NCBI GenBank assembly: GCA_016703225.1
Contig: JADJCM010000001.1
Span: 1,890,134 to 1,954,133 of the forward strand
From: Lysobacterales bacterium
GTDB lineage: Bacteria > Pseudomonadota > Gammaproteobacteria > Xanthomonadales > Ahniellaceae
Length of the DNA: 64,000 nt
Reading direction: 5' to 3'
This document shows, piece after piece, positions 1-6,871 of the stretch. The position numbers and the translations under genes are program-made. How positions within the stretch are numbered: position 1 is the stretch's first letter; every line of letters begins with the position of its first letter. The notes beneath the pieces are model-generated. The model was not told the origin of the DNA. It made no database searches and saw nothing but the letters and a program-made list of their open reading frames with translations.

Positions 1-2
1 AC

Positions 3-1169
3 GACATCGAGTGCTCGCGGTTGCGCTCGCGCGGCGTGAACTACGTGCGCCTAGCCGGATCGCTGGTGGCCAAGGTGGTGGCGGACTCGAGGCTGACCGA
101 AGCGGAATGCTACCCGGGCACCAGCAACAGCGAACAGCAGACGCTGTCGCTCAACCCGTTCCGCAACCCCTTCGTCGGCGCGACCGAAGTGGTCGCCGGC
201 AGCGACGGCGGCCGCGACGGCGAAGGCGAAGCCCCGACGGCTCCGACCTCTACCACCACCTACAGCATCGTCTACGTCCACACCGACGCCCTCGGCAGCC
301 CGGTCGCCGAGACCAACACCAGCGCCACCGTCATCAGCGGCAGCCGCACCCAATACGAACCCTACGGCAAACCCCTCACCACCCCCCGCGAAGGCGCCCC
401 CAGCTACACCGGCCACCAGCACGACACCAGCACCGGCCTGATCTACGCCCAACAACGCTACTACGACCCCCAGCTCGGCCGCTTCCTCTCCACCGACCCG
501 ATGGCGGTGGACATGGGCTCAGCGGGGAACTGGAATCGGTACGCTTATGCCGCGAACAGCCCGTATCGGTTTACGGATCCGGATGGGCGCGCACCAGGCG
601 CCGGCGCGCGCTACATCGGTGATGGAATGGTGGGAGTCGATGCGCGAATGATCGGCGAGATGACGAACTATGGTCGCCGCGATCCTTGGAGCTACAGCGA
701 TGCCCAGCTTCAAGCGGTCGTCGACAATTCGCCGCAGGTGACGTATGACTGGCCATCAGCGCCGCAACCGTTGGTCGACTTTGCGGCTGGATGGGGTGAC
801 ACGATGAGCATGGGCCTCACGGAGTACATTCGTGAACGCAATGGCATTGATGGAGGCGTCGATATCATGTCGGGCGCCTACGACAACGGCGGCTATTTTG
901 GGGTCGCAAATTCGCTCGCGATGGGGGCCGGACTCTTCACCGGAGCTGCGCGCTCCGGGGCGGCAGTTACCGCGACGCGTTGGGGCGGTGAAGGGGTCTG
1001 GTACATGGTTGGCGGCCGGAGTACGTCAAGTTGGTGGCTCTCGGGAACACGATTCACTTACACATACGAAAGCGCTGCCACCGTGGAAGTGGCCGGCACT
1101 AGACTTGTCTATCCATCCGGATGGGAGTGGATCAAAGGCTTGATCGGCCAACGAGTGCTCGTGCCATGA
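3..1169 (+). CDS. Rhs-repeat protein, C-terminal part (copy 1), 5' end outside the window
   Basis: The reading frame is open from base 3, so the gene starts upstream of the window. The first ~195 codons are the end of an Rhs core: YD-like strands and the hallmark NxYxYaxNSPY followed by DPDGR (bases 576-590), after which Rhs proteins switch to a variable toxin tip. The tip here is ~190 residues, Gly/Ala/Trp-rich, with a possible hydrophobic stretch near bases 880-960; I do not recognise its family. The stop overlaps the next start (ATGA), as expected for a toxin-immunity pair. Known for the family: the core forms a shell that encloses the C-terminal toxin. The toxic activity here is inference. 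Confidence 0.8.
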   Translation, partial: DIECSRLRSRGVNYVRLAGSLVAKVVADSRLTEAECYPGTSNSEQQTLSLNPFRNPFVGATEVVAGSDGGRDGEGEAPTAPTSTTTYSIVYVHTDALGSPVAETNTSATVISGSRTQYEPYGKPLTTPREGAPSYTGHQHDTSTGLIYAQQRYYDPQLGRFLSTDPMAVDMGSAGNWNRYAYAANSPYRFTDPDGRAPGAGARYIGDGMVGVDARMIGEMTNYGRRDPWSYSDAQLQAVVDNSPQVTYDWPSAPQPLVDFAAGWGDTMSMGLTEYIRERNGIDGGVDIMSGAYDNGGYFGVANSLAMGAGLFTGAARSGAAVTATRWGGEGVWYMVGGRSTSSWWLSGTRFTYTYESAATVEVAGTRLVYPSGWEWIKGLIGQRVLVP

Positions 1170-1435
1170 CGTTTCTCGCCTGGACGTTGGTCGGCGCCGC
1201 AATCGTGCTGCAACTCTTGAATGTGGTCTGGTTCATGCAGGGGATTTCATCGCGTCAGGCGAAGTCGCAAGTTGTGTTGGTTCCCTGCTTGCTTTGGTAC
1301 ATCGCACTTGTCATCCGGGGCGAGGGATTCTTTGCTTCATCCTCAGGAATCGAGATTGGCGTCGTTGTGATTGTCCATCTGTTCCTGACGGGCGCGATGG
1401 CAGCTATATCGTCGCGATTGGGGTCAGCCTCGTGA
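1166..1435 (+). CDS. Small three-helix membrane protein, candidate immunity protein for Rhs copy 1
   Basis: 89 residues from an ATG that overlaps the Rhs stop by four bases, which implies translational coupling. Three hydrophobic segments are visible: roughly residues 3-24, 34-46 and 55-78. There are no catalytic motifs and no recognised family. Position directly after a variable Rhs tip is the classic place for the cognate immunity gene. A membrane immunity protein would fit a toxin that acts on or through the inner membrane. An upstream in-frame start at 1121 lies inside the Rhs gene and is less likely. Function is inferred from context only. Confidence 0.55.
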   Translation: MTFLAWTLVGAAIVLQLLNVVWFMQGISSRQAKSQVVLVPCLLWYIALVIRGEGFFASSSGIEIGVVVIVHLFLTGAMAAISSRLGSAS

Positions 1436-1448
1436 TTGGCGGCGGGCT

Positions 1449-1668
1449 ATGCCACCGAGGTCAGTCTCGGCGGCTGACGTCTTCGATCTTGCGAAGACCC
1501 TCCGCATCTTTCGACTGGAAATTGGGCGGAACGGCAGCGCGCGCTTTCGCGGGCGAGGCTGGTGGCCAACAGGTGGTTGTGTTCGTAGCGAAGGAAGGGC
1601 CGTATCAGGGGCGCATCCTCTCCGCTATTGTCCCTGATGCGTCTCAAATTGCTCATTGGGGGTTGTGA
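1449..1668 (+). pseudogene. Orphan Rhs toxin-tip fragment, probably frameshifted
   Basis: There is no Rhs core here, but the frame ending at 1668 encodes a protein-like C-terminus (KEGPYQGRILSAIVPDASQ then a short tail) that I recall at the ends of Rhs/polymorphic toxins. The sequence before about base 1496 reads sensibly only in another frame (SVSAADVFDLAK), and joining the two needs a one-base deletion or two-base insertion near 1496. I read this as a displaced, decayed toxin tip left by recombination. It sits between the immunity candidate of copy 1 and a further small gene whose ATG overlaps its stop. Confidence 0.5.
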
Positions 1669-2144
1669 TGGGATCGATTGCGGACGCCATCGCATGGAGC
1701 GGCTCGGGAGCAACGCTATCAATGTTCGTCGTTTCAACGGAGAGTTCGCTCCTCGATCTGGCGGCGCTGCCACTGGAGCCTGCGCCGACGCAGACGCAGA
1801 CCTACGTCCTAGACGACGAAGATGACGTCTTGTCGGAGCGCCGTGTCGTTGAGTACGACCTCTCCTTTAGAGATGTTCCGCCGAACATTGAAGCCCTCAT
1901 CACTCGCTGTCTGCAAGCTGCACGAGCTGCGGGAGCTGAAGTGGCTTGGTTCGGCTTCGAGGGGTCTTTCGACTTCGGCTACCTCCTGAGTCCAGAGATC
2001 GCGAACCAGATATACGCCGTGATGGATTCGGAGGGCGTGTCGCTTGCCTCGGATGAAACGCTGGCCTCGGACGCATGGGTGCATCGTATTGTTCGGGCAG
2101 GGGCGCGGGGCGACTCGACTTCGCGCTCTGACGGTTTTGGCTGA
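1668..2144 (+). CDS. Candidate immunity protein of the orphan Rhs tip
   Basis: 158 residues, acidic in the middle, from an ATG that overlaps the TGA of the orphan tip (TGATG). A TTG at 1656 is in frame but lies inside the tip. The C-terminal half reads as a compact alpha/beta domain with a run of aromatic residues (EVAWFGFEGSFDFGYLL); there is no signal peptide or membrane segment. I do not recognise the family. Soluble immunity proteins are usual partners of nuclease tips. The last ~15 residues are low complexity and lie next to a duplication junction, so the native C-terminus may have been replaced. Confidence 0.45.
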   Translation: MGSIADAIAWSGSGATLSMFVVSTESSLLDLAALPLEPAPTQTQTYVLDDEDDVLSERRVVEYDLSFRDVPPNIEALITRCLQAARAAGAEVAWFGFEGSFDFGYLLSPEIANQIYAVMDSEGVSLASDETLASDAWVHRIVRAGARGDSTSRSDGFG

Positions 2145-2174
2145 CGGAAACCGCAGTTGATAACGACGCGCGAC

Positions 2175-2334
2175 GTGTTGGCATCAAGAACCAGTCGCAC
2201 GCCGCTGCTCGGCTCGATACGCCTTGATCTGGGCTTGGATCTCTTCCGGCGTCATCGGCTCCAGCGGTGCAGTCGCCAGCTTGGCGCGGGCGGCTTGCAG
2301 GCGTTCGATGCGTTCGGCGCACAGTCGCTGCCGC
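2175..2334 (-). pseudogene. Remnant of the antitoxin/PIN-toxin junction, duplicated from 4509-4668
   Basis: This 160-base block is almost identical to 4509-4668. On the minus strand it carries the last ~45 codons of the antitoxin annotated at 4518-4760 and the first few codons (MRLVLDAN) of its PIN toxin. The antitoxin N-terminus and the rest of the PIN domain are missing, so neither can be functional here. It is followed after ~70 bases by a remnant of the comF 3' end, the same gene order as the intact locus downstream, but with the middle deleted. Confidence 0.7.
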
Positions 2335-2405
2335 TCGCGGATCAAGCGGTGCACAGCGCAGCACCGGACTTCGGAGCGATGTAGTCCCGTGACCGATCGC
2401 CCGCC

Positions 2406-2510
2406 TCATTCCCGTCGCGCGGGAGCGCGGGCTAGGGTCCAGACTTGGACGCTGCGGGCGCCGGCGCGTAGCAGGGCGCGGGCGCATTCGTGGGCGGTGG
2501 TGGTGGCGAC
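2406..2510 (-). pseudogene. comF 3'-end remnant
   Basis: On the minus strand this encodes about 34 residues matching the C-terminus of the ComF protein at 4998-5759, including TTTAHECARALLRAGARSV and the terminal PARRE, with a stop at the equivalent place. No upstream comF sequence is attached: beyond 2510 the sequence becomes Rhs core read on the other strand. It marks a duplication or recombination junction, and the truncated Rhs copy 2 begins within or beside it. Confidence 0.7.
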
Positions 2511-3965
2511 GCCGCCACGCAGCGGCTCCAACGCACGCGTACGGCGGGCGATGTCGCGCAGGTCACTCTTGGTCACGACCCCCGCGGCAATGTGCTGACG
2601 CGCACGCAGTCGGGCGCCACGCTGCGCTTCACCTACGACCTCGCCGATCGCATGCTGGGAACGACGCGCAACAACGTGCTGCAGGCGACGCACGTGTACG
2701 ACGGCAACGGCCTGCGCACGCGCACCTCCAAGCCGGCGCCGGGTGCCCCGCAACCGGACCGCGACCTGCGCTTCCAGATCTACACCCCGAGCGGCGTGTT
2801 CCAGTGGGAGAACGACATCGAGTGCTCGCGGCTGCGCTCGCGCGGCGTGAACTACGTGCGCCTGGCCGGATCGCTGGTGGCCAAGGTGGTGGCGGACTCG
2901 ACGTTGACCCAAGCGGAATGCTACCCGGGCACCAGCAACAGCGAACAGCAGACGCTGTCGCTCAACCCGTTCCGCAACCCCTTCGCCGGCGCCACCGAAG
3001 TGGTCGCCGGCAGCGACGGCGGCCGCGATGGCGAAGCCCCGAGCGCTCCGACCTCCACCACCACCTACAGCATCGTCTACGTCCACACCGACGCCCTCGG
3101 CAGCCCGGTCGCCGAGACCAACACCAGCGCCACCGTCATCAGCGGCAGCCGCACCCAATACGAACCCTACGGCAAACCCCTCACCACCCCCCGCGAAGGC
3201 GCCCCCAGCTACACCGGCCACCAGCACGACACCAGCACCGGCCTGATCTACGCCCAACAACGCTACTACGACCCCGCCCTCGGCCGCTTCCTCTCGACTG
3301 ATCCGATGGCCGTGGACATGGGCTCGGCGGGGAACTGGAATCGGTACGCGTATGCCAACAACAGTCCGTATCGGTATTTTGATCCGGATGGACGCTGCAC
3401 CGGATCGCACATCACGAATCAAGATGGCACGTGCAAGAGCTCGGGCGGATTCACGACCGAATCCACGCGTGCGTGGGGCGGTGGGGCCGCGGGCGGGCGG
3501 GTAGGCTCCGGCCTGCATACGCCATCCGCCGCCGCTCAGATTGACTGTTCCGAGTGCGACGAGTATGCCGCGCTGAACCGCAGGATCACGTCACAACAGC
3601 TTGAAACCCTGAAGGACGCGGGCTGGTTTGCCGCCAAGTACGCAGCTCTAGAGTTCGGCGCTGGCAAGCTGGCGAAGTGGGCTGGGAAGTTGGGGAGGTT
3701 TTTGCGCATCTCTGGCCCAGAGATCAGCTTCGGCCGGAACGCCAATCAGCTCAGTCACACGTTTCGGCACGTTGAGGCGGGTGGCCTCAACCGAGAGGCG
3801 GTTCAGCGCGCCGTGCTCGCCGATCTGCGCACCTCGGCGTCGCTGATTCAACCCGGAAAGCCATTCAATCAGCGGATTTTTGTTGGAGGCAAGGAAGTGA
3901 CGTACTCAGCATTCCTGCTTGATGACGGTGCGATCAACGTCGGCCGAATTACGCTACCGTGGTGA
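2490..3965 (+). CDS. 5'-truncated Rhs protein (copy 2) with a different toxin tip
   Basis: 491 residues if read from the GTG at 2490. The first ~28 codons come from junction sequence (antisense comF remnant), so the true N-terminus is lost and expression is doubtful. Residues ~30-300 are Rhs core (FTYDLADRMLG, repeated YD strands, GRFLSTDPMAVD, DPDGR at 3381-3395). The ~190-residue tip is unlike copy 1. It contains a helical stretch and a C-terminal domain with LSHTFRHVE, FNQRIFVGGKEV and a closing beta strand, which suggests a small RNase-like toxin; that is inference, family not identified. The stop overlaps the next gene's GTG. Confidence 0.75.
   Translation: MGGGGGDAATQRLQRTRTAGDVAQVTLGHDPRGNVLTRTQSGATLRFTYDLADRMLGTTRNNVLQATHVYDGNGLRTRTSKPAPGAPQPDRDLRFQIYTPSGVFQWENDIECSRLRSRGVNYVRLAGSLVAKVVADSTLTQAECYPGTSNSEQQTLSLNPFRNPFAGATEVVAGSDGGRDGEAPSAPTSTTTYSIVYVHTDALGSPVAETNTSATVISGSRTQYEPYGKPLTTPREGAPSYTGHQHDTSTGLIYAQQRYYDPALGRFLSTDPMAVDMGSAGNWNRYAYANNSPYRYFDPDGRCTGSHITNQDGTCKSSGGFTTESTRAWGGGAAGGRVGSGLHTPSAAAQIDCSECDEYAALNRRITSQQLETLKDAGWFAAKYAALEFGAGKLAKWAGKLGRFLRISGPEISFGRNANQLSHTFRHVEAGGLNREAVQRAVLADLRTSASLIQPGKPFNQRIFVGGKEVTYSAFLLDDGAINVGRITLPW
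2812..3395 (+). repeat. Rhs core direct repeat (second copy of bases 1-590)
   Basis: Bases 2812-3395 repeat bases 1-590 with scattered substitutions and one two-codon length difference (GEGEAP versus GEAP). Identity stops at the DPDGR codons, exactly where core gives way to tip. Such repeats let homologous recombination exchange or delete the toxin modules between them. Confidence 0.9.
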
Positions 3966-4288
3966 AGTCCGTGAAAAGAAAACTGACCCCAGCAGAAAGC
4001 AACCTCCTTGATGCACTGATCCGTCAAGGAGGCCTGTCTCTTCCAGTGTCTTGGCTTGTGGAGCTGAGAGTCGAACCAATGGACGATGGTGGCATGGGCA
4101 GCTTGAGGGTCGTTGGTCCACAGCCTGCGGCTAAGGCATGCCATCAGGTCTCCGAGATTCAATTCAAAGACGCGGATGGCGTCGATGTCATTGCGTCGCT
4201 CAACGTGGACGATAGCGGAGTGCCTTGCGAGATCGACGTCTGGAAGGTGGACTTCAGCGCTCTGATTTGCTTGCCCGAGAGTTTTTAG
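3959..4288 (+). CDS. Candidate immunity protein for Rhs copy 2
   Basis: 109 residues from tandem GTG codons at 3959/3962 that overlap the Rhs stop by seven bases. The protein is soluble, with a helical N-terminus and a C-terminal beta pattern (VDVIASLNVDDSGVPCEID then VWKVDFSALI). The pattern reminds me of the uncharacterised DUF6984 group, but I cannot verify that here. Position and overlap argue that it neutralises the tip of copy 2. GC content is lower than in the biotin operon downstream, which fits a transferred cargo module. Confidence 0.55.
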   Translation: MVKSVKRKLTPAESNLLDALIRQGGLSLPVSWLVELRVEPMDDGGMGSLRVVGPQPAAKACHQVSEIQFKDADGVDVIASLNVDDSGVPCEIDVWKVDFSALICLPESF

Positions 4289-4303
4289 GAGGACGAGAAG
4301 CCT

Positions 4304-4534
4304 TCATGAAGCGTCTGCGAGGCAACCAATAGGGAACGGCTGTGGAAACCAGCGAGTTCGAGGTTCTCGTGGGCGATATCGCGAAAGCGACAACACGCCC
4401 TGCAGTTCGGCGAGTAGCGCGGTGCTGCTGGCCAGTTCGATGTGCTGCTGTTCGGCTGCCTCGATCAGGCGCCCCGGTACGCCGCCCCACAAGAGGCCGG
4501 ACAGTGCCGTGTTGGTATCAAGAACCAGTCGCAC
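4304..4534 (-). pseudogene. Truncated PIN-domain toxin (VapC-like)
   Basis: Begins MRLVLDTNTALSGLLWGG, the first strand and catalytic Asp of a PIN_3-type ribonuclease, and continues to about residue 52 (LLAELQGVLS) before changing to unrelated low-complexity sequence. PIN toxins are ~130-140 residues, so the C-terminal acidic residues are gone and this copy should be inactive. The GTG start overlaps the end of the upstream antitoxin by 17 bases. The break near 4380 coincides with the right edge of the Rhs copy 2 module, so insertion of that module probably cut the gene. Confidence 0.65.
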
Positions 4535-4760
4535 GCCGCTGCTCGGCTCGATACGCCTTGATCTCGGCTTGGATCTCTTCCGGCGTCATCGGCTCCAGCG
4601 GTGCAGTCGCCAGCTTGGCGCGGGCGGCTTGCAGGCGTTCGATGCGTTCGGCGCACAGTCGTTGCCGCAGCAAGGATTCGATCTTCTCGGGGGTCAGCAA
4701 CCCGGCGTTCGTCGCTTCCTGCGCGAGCGCATCGGGCAAGGTGATCTGTACGGTGGTCAT
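4518..4760 (-). CDS. Antitoxin of the truncated PIN toxin
   Basis: 80 residues starting MTTVQITLPDALAQEA, a ribbon-type N-terminus, followed by a helical, charged C-terminus (EEIQAEIKAYRAEQRR) of the kind that wraps the toxin. It lies upstream of and overlaps the PIN gene, the usual antitoxin-first order. Such proteins bind their own promoter and inhibit the ribonuclease. With the toxin truncated it is probably an orphan. Its 3' half is duplicated at 2175-2334. Confidence 0.6.
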   Translation of the reverse strand: MTTVQITLPDALAQEATNAGLLTPEKIESLLRQRLCAERIERLQAARAKLATAPLEPMTPEEIQAEIKAYRAEQRRATGS

Positions 4761-4997
4761 GGCGTTGGCTCCGGTGATTCACGCCGCCTGCGCGTTCGTG
4801 CGGTGGATCGGTGCGACGAGCATGTTGAGCAGCACGCGTGGTCTGGAGTGCGGCAGCGCAATGTGCACGACGGCTGCACTCTACCCGATTGGTGCCGATC
4901 GGCAGTGCGGTGTCGCGAGAACTTGCGATGGGACCGGCTGGCGATTCAGCGCGGCTCCGGATTTGGAAGCAACGTATTCCCGCACCGATCCCTCGCC

Positions 4998-5759
4998 TCA
5001 CTCCCGCCGCGCAGCAGCGCGGGCGAGGACCCAGACGTGGACGCTGCGGGCGCCGGCGCGGAGCAGGGCGCGGGTGCATTCGTGGGCGGTGGCGGTGGTG
5101 GTGGCGACGTCGTCGAGCAGGGCGATGCGGCGGTCGCGGACGCGCTCGGGATCGGCGGCGAAGGCGTCGTGGACGTTTTGCCGGCGCGCCTTGGAATCGA
5201 GCCCGGACTGGACTTCGGTGGCGCGGGTGCGTGTCAACGCTGCGGCGTCGATGCGCAGCCGCAAGGCGGGAGCGATGCGCTTGGCCAGTTCCAGCGACTG
5301 GTTGTAGCCGCGCTCGGCGAGGCGCTTCGCGTGCAGCGGCACCGGCACCAGCAGGTCGGGGCGGTCGGCCGGGTCGCTCGCGAGGGCAGCGAGTGCGTCG
5401 CCGAGCAGGTCGGCGAGCAGTACGCCGGCGGCGAGGTCGTGGTGGAACTTGAAGCGCTGGACCAAGGCGTCGAGCGGATCGGCGTAGCGCAGCGGCGCGA
5501 GCAGGCGCTCGAACGGAGGCGGATGCTGCAGGCAGTCGCCGCAGGCGGCAGCGGGTGCCGGAAGCGGCAGCGCGCAGCGGGCGCAGGCGGATCGGTTCCA
5601 GGGCAGGTCATTCGCGCAGGCCGGGCAAAGCTCGCGACCGTTGGCGCCGGGCGCCCGGCACAGCAGGCAGCGCGGCGGCAGCACGCGCAGGCCGAGTCGG
5701 CGGAAGAACCCGTCAACCGGATTCAAACGGAATGCGTTGACAGGTGCCGGGGCGTCCAT
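4998..5759 (-). CDS. comF: ComF family phosphoribosyltransferase-like protein
   Basis: 253 residues, the usual ComF length. The N-terminus has a four-cysteine zinc-finger pattern (CLLC, CPAC, CARC, CGDC, about residues 30-90). The C-terminal half is a phosphoribosyltransferase fold with VPVPLHAKRLAERGYNQS and the PRPP-loop-like LLDDVATTTATAHE near residue 215. ComF is needed for natural transformation: it acts in the cytoplasm on incoming single strands with the helicase machinery. It is divergent from bioB with about 56 bases between start codons, an arrangement I recall from xanthomonads. Its 3' end was copied to 2406-2510. Confidence 0.9.
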   Translation of the reverse strand: MDAPAPVNAFRLNPVDGFFRRLGLRVLPPRCLLCRAPGANGRELCPACANDLPWNRSACARCALPLPAPAAACGDCLQHPPPFERLLAPLRYADPLDALVQRFKFHHDLAAGVLLADLLGDALAALASDPADRPDLLVPVPLHAKRLAERGYNQSLELAKRIAPALRLRIDAAALTRTRATEVQSGLDSKARRQNVHDAFAADPERVRDRRIALLDDVATTTATAHECTRALLRAGARSVHVWVLARAAARRE

Positions 5760-5763
5760 AGAC
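5737..5763 (+). promoter_or_regulatory. Possible sigma-70 promoter for the biotin operon
   Basis: TTGACA at 5737-5742 and ATAGAC at 5758-5763, a 15-base spacer, about 50 bases before the bioB start and overlapping the comF start codon. The -35 is perfect, but the short spacing and weak -10 make this tentative. No BirA-type operator was recognised. Confidence 0.25.
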
Positions 5764-5815
5764 TGCGCGCACTGTAGCGCGGCCCTTCCGCGCCTTGGCG
5801 GACAAGGAGACGGTG

Positions 5816-6871
5816 ATGGAACAGGGTGGCGGATGCGGTGGTGGTTGCGGCTGTGCGTGTGCGTCCGCAGAGGGCGGGTCGCGGATCGCGGACGATGGCT
5901 TGTGCCATGACTGGACCCAGGCCGAGGTCGAGGCGCTGTTCGCGTTGCCGTTCAATGACCTGATGCATGCCGCGCAGTCGCTGCATCGCGAGTTCCACGA
6001 CGCCAACGCGGTGCAGGTGTCGACCCTGCTCTCGATCAAAACCGGCGCCTGCCCCGAGGACTGCGCCTACTGCCCGCAGAGCGCGCGCCACGACACCGGG
6101 CTCAAGGCCGAGAAGCTGATGGCGCTCGACGAGGTGCTGGCGAAGGCGCAGCAGGCCAAGGCCGCCGGCGCCTCGCGCTTCTGCATGGGCGCCGCCTGGC
6201 GCTCGCCCAGGGACCGCGATTTGGCCGAGGTGAACGCGATGGTCGGGGCGATCAAGGCGCTCGGTCTGGAGACCTGCGCCACGCTCGGCATGCTCACGCG
6301 CGCGCAGGCGCAGTCGCTGAAGGACGCCGGCCTCGACTACTACAACCACAACCTCGACACCTCGCCCGAGTTCTACGGCGAGATCATCAGCACGCGCTGC
6401 TACCAGGACCGCCTCGACACCCTGGCGCATGTGCGCGAGGTCGGCATGAAGACCTGCTGTGGCGGCATCGTCGGCATGGGCGAAACCCGCTCCGACCGCG
6501 CCAGCTTCATCCGCGCGCTGGCCAACCTGCCGCAGCATCCGGATTCGGTGCCGATCAACCGACTGGTGCGCGTCGCCGGCACGCCGCTCGCCGACGAGCG
6601 CGACCTCGACGCCTTCGAGTTCGTGCGCACCATCGCGGTGGCGCGCATCACCATGCCGGCCTCGATGGTGCGGCTCTCCGCCGGGCGCGAATCGATGAGC
6701 GAGGAACTGCAGGCACTGTGCTTCCTCGCCGGCGCCAACTCGATTTTCCACGGCGACAAGCTGCTGACCACCGGCAACGCCGACACCGAGTCCGATCGCG
6801 CGCTGTTCGCCAAGCTCGGACTCAAGCCGCTGGTGGCCGCCGCAGATTCCGACTGCGCGCAGGCCGCTTGA
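5816..6871 (+). CDS. bioB: Biotin synthase
   Basis: Radical-SAM enzyme that inserts sulfur into dethiobiotin, the last step of biotin synthesis. The ATG at 5816 is chosen because AAGGAG lies just upstream; a TTG at 5795 is possible. The CxxxCxxC cluster motif is CPEDCAYC at about residues 79-86 and binds the 4Fe-4S cluster. TCATLGML, YYNHNLDTSPEF, GIVGMGE and GANSIFHGDKLLTTGN are diagnostic of BioB. Unusually, the protein starts with a Gly/Cys-rich run (EQGGGCGGGCGCACAS). First gene of the operon; its stop overlaps the bioF start. Confidence 0.95.
   Translation: MEQGGGCGGGCGCACASAEGGSRIADDGLCHDWTQAEVEALFALPFNDLMHAAQSLHREFHDANAVQVSTLLSIKTGACPEDCAYCPQSARHDTGLKAEKLMALDEVLAKAQQAKAAGASRFCMGAAWRSPRDRDLAEVNAMVGAIKALGLETCATLGMLTRAQAQSLKDAGLDYYNHNLDTSPEFYGEIISTRCYQDRLDTLAHVREVGMKTCCGGIVGMGETRSDRASFIRALANLPQHPDSVPINRLVRVAGTPLADERDLDAFEFVRTIAVARITMPASMVRLSAGRESMSEELQALCFLAGANSIFHGDKLLTTGNADTESDRALFAKLGLKPLVAAADSDCAQAA

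Noticed and set aside
2406..3518. Long minus-strand frame over Rhs copy 2
   Set aside because: It is the antisense of the Rhs core; only its last ~34 codons (comF remnant) have meaning.
4342..5777. Plus-strand frames across the antitoxin and comF
   Set aside because: Low-complexity antisense of ComF and the antitoxin, with no family motif.
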